Of a DNA stretch of 64,000 nucleotides, positions 43,439 through 52,152 are shown piece by piece. A program made the position numbers and the translations under genes. The stretch's first letter is position 1. Every line of letters starts with the position of its first letter. Source of the stretch: Streptomyces sp. NBC_00569 (lineage in GTDB: Bacteria; Actinomycetota; Actinomycetes; Streptomycetales; Streptomycetaceae); NCBI RefSeq assembly GCF_036345255.1, contig NZ_CP107783.1:992001-1056000 (forward strand), written 5' to 3'. The notes below the pieces were generated by a model. It did not search any database, was not told the origin of the DNA, and saw only the letters and a list, made by a program, of their open reading frames with translations.

Positions 43439-45192
43439 AGGCGATCATGGTGATGTTCGACAGCCTCAACCGGCGGATGCTGCCGCCGTACGGCGGCGAC
43501 TGGACGCACGCGCCGAACTTCGCCCGGCTCGCCGAGCGGTCCGTCACGTACGACAACTGCTACGCGGGCTCGATGCCCTGCATGCCGGCCCGCCGTGAGA
43601 TCCACACGGGGCGGCACAACTTCCTGCACCGCAGCTGGGGCCCGCTGGAGCCGTTCGACGACTCCATGCCCGAACTGCTCAAGCAGAGCGGCGTCTACAC
43701 CCACCTCGTCAGCGACCACCCCCACTACTGGGAGGACGGCGGCGCGACCTATCACGGCCGGTACAACACCTGGGAGTTCTTCCGCGGGCAGGAGGGCGAC
43801 CCGTGGAAGGGGCAGGTAGCTGATCCCGAGATGCCCGAGGACCTCAAGAAGGTCCGGTTCGGGGGCATCTACCGGCAGGACTGGGTGAACCGGCCGCACA
43901 TGGCGACCGAGGACCGTCATCCGCAGACGCTGACATTCGACGCCGGGCTGGAGTTCGTCCACACCAATCGCGACGCGGACAACTGGTTCGTACAGATGGA
44001 GACCTTCGACCCGCACGAGCCCTTCTTCAGCCACGAGCGCTTCAAGGACCTCTATCCGCACGACTACGACGGCCCGCACTTCGACTGGCCCGACTACAAG
44101 CGTGTGGTGGAGACGGACGACCAGGTCGGGCACGCCCGCTACGAGTACGCGGCGCTGCTGTCCATGTGCGACCACTCCCTCGGGCGGGTCCTCGACACGA
44201 TGGACGAACTCGGCCTGTGGGACGACACGTTGCTCCTCGTCTGCACGGACCACGGTCTGCTGCTCGGCGAGAAGGGATGGTGGGGCAAGAGCGTGCAGCC
44301 CTGGTACAACGAACTCGTCCATCTGCCCCTGTTCGCCTGGGATCCCCGGACCGGCGCGACGGGCGAGCGGCGCCGGGACCTCGTGCAGACCATCGACCTG
44401 GCGCCCACCCTCCTGGAGTTCTTCGACGTACCGCGGCCCGGCGACATGCAGGGCGCGCCGCTCTCGGACACGTCCGTACGCGAGGCGGGCCTGTTCGGCA
44501 TGCACGGCGGACACGTCAATGTCACCGACGGCCGCCACGTCTACATGAGGGCGCCCGTCTCCCCCGACAACGCTCCACTGCACGAGCACACGTTGATGCC
44601 GACGCACATGCGCGGCCGCTTCACGCCGCAGGAACTCGCGGACCTGGAGCTCGCCGAACCCTTCGGCTTCACCAAGGGCGTCCGCACGCTGCGCGTCTCA
44701 GGGCGCACGCTCTTCAACCCGTACCAGCACGGCACGCTGCTCTACGACCTGGAGTCCGATCCCGAGCAGCTCACCCCGCTCGCCGACGACACGGTGGAGC
44801 TGCGCATGGCGCGTCTGATGGTGGACCTCATGCGGGCGAACGAGGCGCCGCCCGGCCAGTACGAGCGGCTCGGGCTCCCCGCGGTGGGGCCCGTCACCGA
44901 GAAGCATCTGCTGGTGCGTGCCCAGCGCGAACAGGCCGAGGTCGCCGCGCAGCCCCTGCCGCGCGCCGACGACTATCCGCAGGGCCGCTTCTCGCTGCGC
45001 ACACCGATCCGGGCTCTGATCTCCGACCCGGTGGCGGTGGAGGTCCTGCGCCGCCACCTGCCAGGTGTCGTGGACTCCGAACTCCTGCAGATCCTGGGGC
45101 CGACGCCCCTCATCGATGTCGCCGCCATGGCGGGCGGGCTCTTCCCGGCGCCGCGGCTGCGGATGGTCGCCGAGGAACTCGCCGCGCTCTGA
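43435..45192 (+). CDS. type I sulfatase (formylglycine-dependent)
   Basis: 585 residues. The maturation motif CMPAR (Cys49-Arg53) followed by TGRH fits the C-x-P-x-R signature in which Cys becomes formylglycine. Asp9 (VMFDSLNRR) and the later CTDHGLLLGEKGWWGK supply the Ca ligands and a substrate-binding Lys; FDPHEPFF is another conserved block. No signal peptide, so cytoplasmic action on an imported sulfate ester is likely. ATG overlaps the padR stop. A formylglycine-generating enzyme gene is not in this window. An MFS transporter follows. Confidence 0.93.
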   Translation: MKAIMVMFDSLNRRMLPPYGGDWTHAPNFARLAERSVTYDNCYAGSMPCMPARREIHTGRHNFLHRSWGPLEPFDDSMPELLKQSGVYTHLVSDHPHYWEDGGATYHGRYNTWEFFRGQEGDPWKGQVADPEMPEDLKKVRFGGIYRQDWVNRPHMATEDRHPQTLTFDAGLEFVHTNRDADNWFVQMETFDPHEPFFSHERFKDLYPHDYDGPHFDWPDYKRVVETDDQVGHARYEYAALLSMCDHSLGRVLDTMDELGLWDDTLLLVCTDHGLLLGEKGWWGKSVQPWYNELVHLPLFAWDPRTGATGERRRDLVQTIDLAPTLLEFFDVPRPGDMQGAPLSDTSVREAGLFGMHGGHVNVTDGRHVYMRAPVSPDNAPLHEHTLMPTHMRGRFTPQELADLELAEPFGFTKGVRTLRVSGRTLFNPYQHGTLLYDLESDPEQLTPLADDTVELRMARLMVDLMRANEAPPGQYERLGLPAVGPVTEKHLLVRAQREQAEVAAQPLPRADDYPQGRFSLRTPIRALISDPVAVEVLRRHLPGVVDSELLQILGPTPLIDVAAMAGGLFPAPRLRMVAEELAAL

Positions 45193-45335
45193 GCGAACCG
45201 CGGCCCGGGCCGGAAGGCCCGAGCCGCCGCACCACCGAAAGAACGCCGGTGACGGGGCGGCCACCCCGTCACCGGCAGGCACCTCTCCCCTCCCGCACGC
45301 TCCAGCGAAGAACCATGCCAAGAAAGGGTGGCGCC

Positions 45336-46688
45336 ATGCCCGAGCTTATCGATGGGCCAGCGAGAACGACCAAGGACATCGGACCACCCGGAGTGCCCCG
45401 GCGCGGGCGCCAGTTGTCGCTGCTCGGCGGTGCGCTGCTGGTCGACAGCACCGAGGCGAGCCTCGTCAGCGGCCTCTTCCCGCTGATCCGGCAGTCGCTC
45501 GGCATCTCGCTCGGGGCGCTCGGCGTCCTCACCGCCGCGAGCAAGATCGTGGGGGTCTTCACGGGCCCGTTCTGGGTGTGGGCCGCACAGCGCTGGTCCC
45601 GCAAGGGCGTCCTCGTCCTCGCGACGGGTCTGTGGGGTGTCTGGGGTGTGGCCGCGGGCTTCTCCCAGAACTTCGCCCAGCTCCTCGTGCTCTACACGAT
45701 CCTCGCGGCGGGCTACGCGGCCGCCCACCCCGTCATCACCGAGATCATCGGCGACCTCTTCGACAGCTCGTCACGGGGCCGCGCGGTCGGATTCGTGTAC
45801 GGCGCCGTGGCGCTGGTCAGTTCGGTGATCGGGCCGCTCAAGGGGCAGTTGGCCGGCGTCGACAACGGCTGGCGATGGGGTCTGTGGGGCATCGGCACGT
45901 TCAACATCCTGCTCGGCTGCGGAATCTGGCTGTGGTTCCGCGACCCCGGCCGGGGGGCCGCAGAGCGGCAGCTCGCCGACCTGGGCCAGGAGGCCCGCGC
46001 GGCGCACGCCGCCAAGGTCACCTGGTCGCAGGCGGTGGCGCTGTTCAGGGTCCGCAGCCTGTTCATCCTGCTGGTGTCCCGGCTGTTGTCCGGCCACCTC
46101 CTGATCTCCACGTTCGGTGTGGTCTACCTGGTGGACGTGTTCGGCTTCAGCACGCAGGTCGCCTCGGTGGTGCTGCTCCCGATGGGCATCGGCTACTTCC
46201 TGGGCACCCTTCTCGGCGGCTTCGCGGCCGACTGGGCCGCGCGCCGCAGCCCCCGGTACGGGCTGGTCGCGGTGTTGCAGGGCGCGCAGTTCGCTTTCGC
46301 CGTGGCGGCCTTCTTCGGCACGCAGATCGAGTACGACGGCATCGCCCTCTTCGCGGTCTTCTTCGGCCTCATGGGCGTGGCCCAGGGGATCAACCCGCCG
46401 GTCAACCGGCCCATGGTCATGGCGGTCACCCCGCCCGAGCAGCGTGCCGCCGCCTTCGCGATCTATGTGTCCGTCTTCGAGGCGATCGCCTGGGCGGCGT
46501 TCAGCCTCGGCGCGGGCTTTCTGGGCGACGTGGTCGGACTCCGGCCCGTGTTCCTGTGGGTCCTCGTCATCCTGATGCTCGTCAACGGCGCGGTCCTCAC
46601 CCTGCTCTACCGCCCCTACGCGCAGGACGTGGCACGGGTACAGGGGGAACTCGACCGGCGCAGGAGGCAGGCTCTGGGCGCGGGGTGA
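45336..46688 (+). CDS. MFS transporter associated with the sulfatase
   Basis: 450 residues, 12 membrane helices. LSLLGGALLVDSTEASLVSGLFPLIRQSLGIS begins helix 1, WAAQRWSRKGVLVLATGLWG is the loop 2-3 motif A region, and AHPVITEIIGDLFDSSSRGRAVGFVYG resembles the sugar-phosphate/organic anion MFS branch. ATG 45336 has AAAGG nine bases upstream; an in-frame ATG lies at 45315. Located 143 bases after the sulfatase on the same strand, it may import the sulfated substrate or export the product. Specificity unknown. Confidence 0.88.
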   Translation: MPELIDGPARTTKDIGPPGVPRRGRQLSLLGGALLVDSTEASLVSGLFPLIRQSLGISLGALGVLTAASKIVGVFTGPFWVWAAQRWSRKGVLVLATGLWGVWGVAAGFSQNFAQLLVLYTILAAGYAAAHPVITEIIGDLFDSSSRGRAVGFVYGAVALVSSVIGPLKGQLAGVDNGWRWGLWGIGTFNILLGCGIWLWFRDPGRGAAERQLADLGQEARAAHAAKVTWSQAVALFRVRSLFILLVSRLLSGHLLISTFGVVYLVDVFGFSTQVASVVLLPMGIGYFLGTLLGGFAADWAARRSPRYGLVAVLQGAQFAFAVAAFFGTQIEYDGIALFAVFFGLMGVAQGINPPVNRPMVMAVTPPEQRAAAFAIYVSVFEAIAWAAFSLGAGFLGDVVGLRPVFLWVLVILMLVNGAVLTLLYRPYAQDVARVQGELDRRRRQALGAG

Positions 46689-46705
46689 CGCCGGGGTGAC
46701 GACAG

Positions 46706-46782
46706 CACCGCGGCCGGGCCGGATCCGTGCCGCCCGGCGCGCGGTGCGCCTCGGCGTGCACGGGCCCTGCCCGGCCGCGGTG
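46706..46782. terminator. 14-bp perfect inverted repeat between convergent transporter genes
   Basis: CACCGCGGCCGGGC (46706-46719) is exactly complementary to 46769-46782, with a 49-base GC-rich loop that can fold further. It lies between the convergent stops at 46688 and 46797, so it can end both transcripts. Confidence 0.65.
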
Positions 46783-46796
46783 AGCTGTGGCGATGC

Positions 46797-48137
46797 TCAG
46801 ACCCCGCTCGCCACCTCCCGTTCCGTCACCGCGGCCACGCCCTCCCCGGGCTGCGGCACCCGCAGGCGCCGGAGTCGGGCCGTGCACCAGATGCCGACGG
46901 CCGAGATGGCCATGAGCATGAGCGCCGTGGGCCAGTAGTGGCCGCCCGCGGCCGCGGCGAGGGAGACCGCCGCGAGCGGCGCGAGGCCGCCGAAGACCAT
47001 GTTGCAGACCTGGTAGGACAGCGAGATGCCGGTGTAGCGGACGTGCGGGGCGAAGCCCTCCGCGAGGATCGAGGCGATGGGCCCGTACAGCGCGGACATC
47101 ACCAGGCGCATCGCCAGCATCAGCAGCCAGATCAGGACGACGCTGCCGGTGCCGAGGACCATGAACTGCGGGATCGCCAGGACGATCACGCCGGCCAGGC
47201 CCACGATGACGACCTTGTGCGGGCCCACCCGGTCCGCCAGCCAGGACAGCCACGGCGTGACCAGGAGTTCCAGGAACGCCGCCAGGGTGAGGCCGTTGAG
47301 GAGCATGGACTCGGACAGGTGGAGGTCACCGGTGCCGTACGAGAGCAGGAAGCTCGTCACCACGTAGTAGCCGCCGGTCGCGGTGGCCAGGGCGAAGACG
47401 CCGATGAGGACCGTGCGCCACGCCCTCTGGAAGACCTCCACGACGGGCAGCTTCTGTTCGGCGGCGTGCTCGTCGCGCACCTCGGACATGACGGGCGACT
47501 CCTCGAGCTTCACCCGCACGACGAGGCCGACGATCACCAGGACCGAGGACGCCAGGAACGGCACGCGCCAGCCCCAGCTCATGAACGCGTCGTCGCCGAA
47601 GAGGTTCATCAGGCTGAAGGCGCCGGTCGACAGCAACGCGCCTACGGATGAGCCGAGCTGGGCGAACGAACCGAAGAACGCGGCCTTGCCGGGCGGGGCA
47701 TTCTCCACCGCGATCAGAACGGCGCCTCCCCACTCGCCGCCGATCGCCACGCCCTGGATGAGACGCAGCGCGATGAGGAGGACCGGAGCCAGCGCGCCGA
47801 CCTGGGAGTAGGTGGGGAGCAGACCGATCGCGAACGACGCGACACCCATCATCACGAGCGTGATGACGAGGGTCTTCTTCCGGCCGACGCGGTCGCCTAT
47901 GTGACCGAAGACGATGCCGCCGAGCGGGCGCAGCAGGAAGCCGACGGCGAAGGTCGCGAACGCCGAGAGGGTCTTGAGGTAGGGCGACATGTCCGGCGGG
48001 AAGAACACGTCGTCGAAGACGATCGCCGCCGCGGTGGCGAAGGCGTAGAAGTCGTACCACTCGATGGAGGTGCCGGCGAGAGCCGCGAAGGCGGCTCTGT
48101 ACGGGCTCTGTCGGGTGGCGGCGGGCTGGGTCGGCAT
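46797..48137 (-). CDS. MHS-family (MFS) metabolite:H+ symporter
   Basis: 446 residues. AALAGTSIEWYDFYAFATAAAIVFDDVFFP, FGHIGDRVGRKKTLVITLVMMG and RLIQGVAIGGEWGGAVLIAVENAP are the MHS signatures. The ATG at 48137 has GGAGG upstream. It follows a YtcJ-like amidohydrolase gene on the same strand by 79 bases, repeating the transporter-amidohydrolase pairing seen at 19212-22291, so it probably imports that enzyme's substrate. Exact solute unknown. Confidence 0.92.
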   Translation of the reverse strand: MPTQPAATRQSPYRAAFAALAGTSIEWYDFYAFATAAAIVFDDVFFPPDMSPYLKTLSAFATFAVGFLLRPLGGIVFGHIGDRVGRKKTLVITLVMMGVASFAIGLLPTYSQVGALAPVLLIALRLIQGVAIGGEWGGAVLIAVENAPPGKAAFFGSFAQLGSSVGALLSTGAFSLMNLFGDDAFMSWGWRVPFLASSVLVIVGLVVRVKLEESPVMSEVRDEHAAEQKLPVVEVFQRAWRTVLIGVFALATATGGYYVVTSFLLSYGTGDLHLSESMLLNGLTLAAFLELLVTPWLSWLADRVGPHKVVIVGLAGVIVLAIPQFMVLGTGSVVLIWLLMLAMRLVMSALYGPIASILAEGFAPHVRYTGISLSYQVCNMVFGGLAPLAAVSLAAAAGGHYWPTALMLMAISAVGIWCTARLRRLRVPQPGEGVAAVTEREVASGV

Positions 48138-48216
48138 GAAGCCTCCGGGGACAGGAGAGGCAGGGAAAGGGAGGGGGCGGAGAGGGCGGTGCAGTACGGA
48201 GCTGCGCGGTGGAGAG

Positions 48217-49872
48217 TCAGCGGCCGGGGGCGGCCCAGGCGCGCGCGCCGCCGATCCAGGTCTCGCGTACACCGATGGAGGCGAGTTCGGCCGGGTCCGC
48301 GGTGAGCGGGTCGCTGTCGAGGACCACGAAGTCGGCGAGCATGCCGGGGGCCAGGGCGCCGACCGCGTGTTCGCGGTGCAGGGCACTGGCCGCCGCCGCG
48401 GTGTGCGCGTGCAGGCCGTCCGCGACGGGCATGCGCAGCGCGGCGTCGCCGAGGACGGTGCCGAGCACCGTGCGCCGGGTGGCCGCCGCGGAGATCGCCT
48501 CCAGCGGGGCGGGCGGCGCGACGGGCGCGTCGGAGCTGAAGACGACGGGAACGCCCGCGACGAGACAGGCGCCCGCCGGGTTGTAGCGGTGGCCGAGGTC
48601 GCCGACGGCGGTGAGTGTGCCGTCGCCGGTCCGCAGGTGGTGCTGGGGCTGCATGACGGGTACGACGCCCAACTCGCCCATACGGACGATCTGTTCGTCG
48701 GTGGGCAGGCCGGAGTGCTCGATGCGGTGGCGGATGCCGGGCCGCTCGCGGTCGGCCTGTGCCTTCTCGACGGCGTCGAGCACCATGCCGATGGCGTACG
48801 GGGACTGGGCGTGCGTGGCGGTCTGCAGACCGGCACGGTGGGCGCGGCCGACGAGCTCGGCGTACTCCTCGGCCGAGTGGTAGAGCTGCCCGTGGTGGCA
48901 GCAGTCCGCCGCGTATCCGTCGGGGAAGTAGGCGGTCCAGCCGCCGAGTGTGCCGTCGGCGTAGAACTTCACGCCCTGGACACGGAAGTGGTCGTCGCCG
49001 AAGCCGTTCACGACTCCCAGGTCGAGCGCGGTGTCGAGGAGCGCGGAGGTGAGGTAGGCGGAGACGCGCAGGCGCAGCGAGCCGTCCTGGCGCGCCCTCA
49101 GATAGGTCTCCATCTCACGGCGGGAGGCCTGCGCGTCACCGACGGTGGTGACACCGGCGGCGAGGAAGACCTCCTGGGCGCGCAGCAGGTGGTCGGCCAT
49201 GATCGCGTCGGGTTCGGAGAGGTGGAAGTTCGGCCCGTGGTTGCCGATCTTCACGCCGCCGGGCCCGGTGAGCAGGTCGCAGGCCGCGTCCCAGAGCTGT
49301 CCGTCGGGCTCGCCGGAGGGCAGTCGGCCGATGCTGCCGCCCTCCGGGTCGGGGGTGCCCGCGGTGACGCCGCAGGTGCGCAGGGTGTGGGAGTTGACGA
49401 CGCCGCCGTGACCGGAGGCGTTCATGACGTACACCTCGCGGTCGGTGGCGACGCGGTCGAGGTCGTGACAGGTGGGGTGGCGGCGCTCCGCGAGCCTGCG
49501 GTGCTCGTAGCCGAAGCCGCGCACGGGGACTCCGGCGGGGAGTTCGCGGGCGGCGTCGGACAGGACGGCGACGAGTGCCTCGATGTCGGGGACGCGCTCG
49601 GGCCGGCAGTCGACCCAGGCCAGGGCCTGCCCGTACATCACGGGGTGGCAGTGGGCGTCGACGAAGCCGGGGTGGACGAGGCCGCCGTCGAGTTCGAGGT
49701 TCTCGTCGATCCGGCCGCCGAGAGCGGCGCGCGCCGCGTCCGCGGTGCCGACGTGGACGACGCGGCCGCCCCGGACGGCGAGCGCCTCGGCGCGTACGGG
49801 GGTGCCGGCGGTGGCCACCGCCGCGCCGGTCACCAGGAGCGTGCGGTCGGCGTCATCGAGGGGGTGGTGCAT
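48217..49872 (-). CDS. YtcJ-like metal-dependent amidohydrolase
   Basis: 551 residues, the same length as the paralogue at 20636-22291. LVHPGFVDAHCHPVMYGQA contains the HxH motif, VQGVKFYADGTLGGWTAYF the central metal region, ATHAQSPYAIGMVLDAVEKA and RHRIEHSGLP the next His ligands, and VVFSSDAPVAPP the metal Asp. MHHPLDD at the start is variable. The enzyme family hydrolyses amides and related bonds. It is followed by the MHS transporter and preceded on the same strand by an Lrp-type regulator gene 177 bases away. Confidence 0.88.
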   Translation of the reverse strand: MHHPLDDADRTLLVTGAAVATAGTPVRAEALAVRGGRVVHVGTADAARAALGGRIDENLELDGGLVHPGFVDAHCHPVMYGQALAWVDCRPERVPDIEALVAVLSDAARELPAGVPVRGFGYEHRRLAERRHPTCHDLDRVATDREVYVMNASGHGGVVNSHTLRTCGVTAGTPDPEGGSIGRLPSGEPDGQLWDAACDLLTGPGGVKIGNHGPNFHLSEPDAIMADHLLRAQEVFLAAGVTTVGDAQASRREMETYLRARQDGSLRLRVSAYLTSALLDTALDLGVVNGFGDDHFRVQGVKFYADGTLGGWTAYFPDGYAADCCHHGQLYHSAEEYAELVGRAHRAGLQTATHAQSPYAIGMVLDAVEKAQADRERPGIRHRIEHSGLPTDEQIVRMGELGVVPVMQPQHHLRTGDGTLTAVGDLGHRYNPAGACLVAGVPVVFSSDAPVAPPAPLEAISAAATRRTVLGTVLGDAALRMPVADGLHAHTAAAASALHREHAVGALAPGMLADFVVLDSDPLTADPAELASIGVRETWIGGARAWAAPGR

Positions 49873-50049
49873 GAGGGGGCCTGCTTTCGACCGTGGGAAG
49901 ACCTTGAGGGCCGCCGCGCACAGAAGGGCGCGGCGACTGATTCGTTCGCATGGACGATAGGCAACCGACGTTGACTTGACCAGATGTACCGCTGAGAAAC
50001 TTTTCGTAAGTCCAGGCGAGCCATCACTTACGTATCATCCGACCTGCCG

Positions 50050-50946
50050 TCACTCGGCGGTCGGATCCTCGTAGCGCTCCTTGATGAGCTCCAGGTGCAC
50101 CCAGCTCTCCACCGCACGCACACCCTCCACGGCCCGCATGTCCTCGACGGCCGTCCGGATCGCCGCGAGGGACTCCACGGTGATCGTGCCGACCAGGTCC
50201 GCGCGCCCCACGCAGGAGGACAGGAAGGAGACCTGTTCACGCTCCGCGAGACGCGCGGCGACCTCGTCCCGCTCCGCCTCGACGCGCACCGCGAAGCCGC
50301 ACAGGATGCCGAGGCCGAGAAGTTCGGGGCGCACCAGCGCGAGGACCTTCGCGACGCCACCGTCGAGGAGCCGCAGCGTGCGCGCGCGGGCCGCACCGGC
50401 CGACAGACCGACCCGCTCGGCGAGCTCGGCGAAGGGGAGGCGGCCGTCGGCCTCCAGCTCGCGCAGGACGAGCTGGTCGGTCTCGTCGAGTTCCGTGATG
50501 GCCGGCTCCCCCGCGAGCAGATACGGGTCCTTGAGGTGGCGGGTGGAGATCAGCGGGTCCACGACGTCGACGCCCGGCAGGCAGCGGACGCGTTCGATCG
50601 CCCGGTCCAGATCGGCGATCCCCTTCGTGCGCAGCTCGGCCATGACCGCGTAACCGCCGGCGGTCAGCGTGACGAACGGCGCCTCGGGCATGGCGGCGAT
50701 GGCGCGCGCCACGGGCCCGGCCGGACCGCGGACACCGATCGACAGATGCGCCGACGCGGTGAGGCCCCTGACGGCGGGGTGCACGACGGCCGCCACGAGC
50801 ACACCGCCGCCCTCGAGCAGCCGCTGGACGCGGGCCCGGGTGGCGGGCCGGGAGAGGCCGACCCGCTGGGCCAGCGTCTCGTACGTCAGACGGCCGTCCA
50901 CCTGCAGTTCGCGGACGACGGCGAGGTCGATGTGGTCCAGGTCCAC
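50050..50946 (-). CDS. Lrp/AsnC family regulator with tandem HTH units
   Basis: 298 residues, about twice the usual Lrp length. It has two winged-HTH units: LDHIDLAVVRELQVDGRLTYETLAQRVGLSRPATRARVQRL near the N-terminus and ELDETDQLVLRELEADGRLPFAELAERVGLSAGAARARTLRL at ~residues 145-185, each followed by a ligand-type domain. This double layout is known in actinobacteria. Divergent from the hydroxyacid dehydrogenase-aldolase pair and upstream, on the same strand, of the amidohydrolase-transporter pair; it could control either. A 17-bp palindrome lies in the divergent gap. Confidence 0.92.
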   Translation of the reverse strand: MDLDHIDLAVVRELQVDGRLTYETLAQRVGLSRPATRARVQRLLEGGGVLVAAVVHPAVRGLTASAHLSIGVRGPAGPVARAIAAMPEAPFVTLTAGGYAVMAELRTKGIADLDRAIERVRCLPGVDVVDPLISTRHLKDPYLLAGEPAITELDETDQLVLRELEADGRLPFAELAERVGLSAGAARARTLRLLDGGVAKVLALVRPELLGLGILCGFAVRVEAERDEVAARLAEREQVSFLSSCVGRADLVGTITVESLAAIRTAVEDMRAVEGVRAVESWVHLELIKERYEDPTAE

Positions 50947-51117
50947 CGGGGCTTCCCCTCAGCTCGGCTGCCCGGGTACGGCCGCACCCGGGGTCGGCGC
51001 CCATTGTCGACCACGGCGGCGCGGGCACCGGACACCCGTGAGGCCTGTCACGGGCGCCCGTCTCATGCGGACTGGACAATTATGGAAGACGAAACGTAAC
51101 TTCAACACCCAAGCGAC

Positions 51118-51134
51118 CGACGAATCATTCGTCG
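51118..51134. promoter_or_regulatory. 17-bp palindrome, candidate Lrp-type operator
   Basis: CGACGAATCATTCGTCG is a perfect palindrome (8-1-8) in the 225-base gap between the divergent Lrp-type gene and the hydroxyacid dehydrogenase, 37 bases before the latter's start. Length and odd centre fit Lrp/AsnC operators (about 15 bp). Binding is inferred from position. Confidence 0.55.
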
Positions 51135-51171
51135 CCCTGAATTTGTCGCTCCAGGCGTGGGGAGAATTGAG

Positions 51172-52152
51172 ATGGGTCAGCCCGTGGTGGTCTTCACCGA
51201 CCCCGAGGAGCTGGATGTCGAGCCTGGCGAACGCCTGCTGCGCGACGCGGGCTTCGAGGTCCGCGTCGTCGGCAGCCGCGACCCCGCCAGGATCGCGGCG
51301 GCCGCGCACGACGCCGAGGCACTGATCGTCGGCTACGCCCCGGTGGACGCGGCCCTCCTGGACCGGCTGCCCTCCGTGCGCATGCTGGCCACGATGTCCG
51401 CGGGCTACGACATGGTGGACACCGCCGAGGCCCGCCGCCGCGGCCTGTGGGTGAGCAACCTGCCGCACGCCGCCACCGAGGACGTCGCCGTGCACGCGCT
51501 CGCGGCCACCCTCTCCCTCGTACGCCACCTGCCGCACGCCGACGCCACGGTGCGGAGCGGCGGCTGGAACACGGAGTTCGGTGAACTGCCGCGCCGGGCC
51601 GGCGAGTTGACCCTCGGACTGGTCGGGTTCGGCCGTATCGCACGCGCCGTGGCCCGGATGGCGGCGCCCGTCTTCGGCCGCGTGGCCGCCTTCGACCCGC
51701 ACGCCGACCCGGCCGGCTGGCCGCCCGAGGTCGACCGGCTCGGCCTCGACGAGCTGGTCGGCCGCGCCGACGTGCTGTCCCTGCACACCCCGCTCACCCC
51801 GCAGACCCACGGTCTCGCGAACGAGGCGCTGCTCGCCCGGATGCGGCCGGGCTCGTTCCTCGTGAACGTCTCGCGCGGTCAACTCGTCGACGCCGACGCG
51901 CTCCTGCGGGCGCTGGACAACGGGCATCTCTGCGGGGCCGCACTCGACGTGTTCCCGGTCGAACCCCCGCCCGCCGACGACCCGTTGCGCACCCACCCGC
52001 GCATCCAGCTCTCCCCGCACAGCGCGTTCCTGTCCGACGCCTCGCAGCGCGCATACGTGTGTGCGCCCGCAGAGAACGTCATCGCCTGGCACCGCACCGG
52101 CCGCCCGCTGACCCCCGTGTTCGACCCGACTCTCGAAGGAGCCGTCTCGTGA
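51172..52152 (+). CDS. D-2-hydroxyacid dehydrogenase (NAD-dependent)
   Basis: 326 residues. The Rossmann motif is LGLVGFGRIARAVARMAAP with Asp at the end of the second strand (AAFDPHAD). The catalytic set is Arg (NVSRGQLVD), Glu (LDVFPVEPP) and His (LSPHSAF). The family reduces 2-oxoacids or oxidises D-2-hydroxyacids such as glycerate, phosphoglycerate or phosphonates. ATG 51172 with GGGGAG nine bases upstream. Its stop overlaps the class II aldolase start (GTGA), so both are expected to act in one pathway under the divergent Lrp-type regulator. Confidence 0.9.
   Translation: MGQPVVVFTDPEELDVEPGERLLRDAGFEVRVVGSRDPARIAAAAHDAEALIVGYAPVDAALLDRLPSVRMLATMSAGYDMVDTAEARRRGLWVSNLPHAATEDVAVHALAATLSLVRHLPHADATVRSGGWNTEFGELPRRAGELTLGLVGFGRIARAVARMAAPVFGRVAAFDPHADPAGWPPEVDRLGLDELVGRADVLSLHTPLTPQTHGLANEALLARMRPGSFLVNVSRGQLVDADALLRALDNGHLCGAALDVFPVEPPPADDPLRTHPRIQLSPHSAFLSDASQRAYVCAPAENVIAWHRTGRPLTPVFDPTLEGAVS

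Noticed and set aside
50947..51171. Small open reading frame or ncRNA in the divergent gap
   Set aside because: Apart from the 17-bp palindrome I see no start with a ribosome site and no stable fold that stands out.
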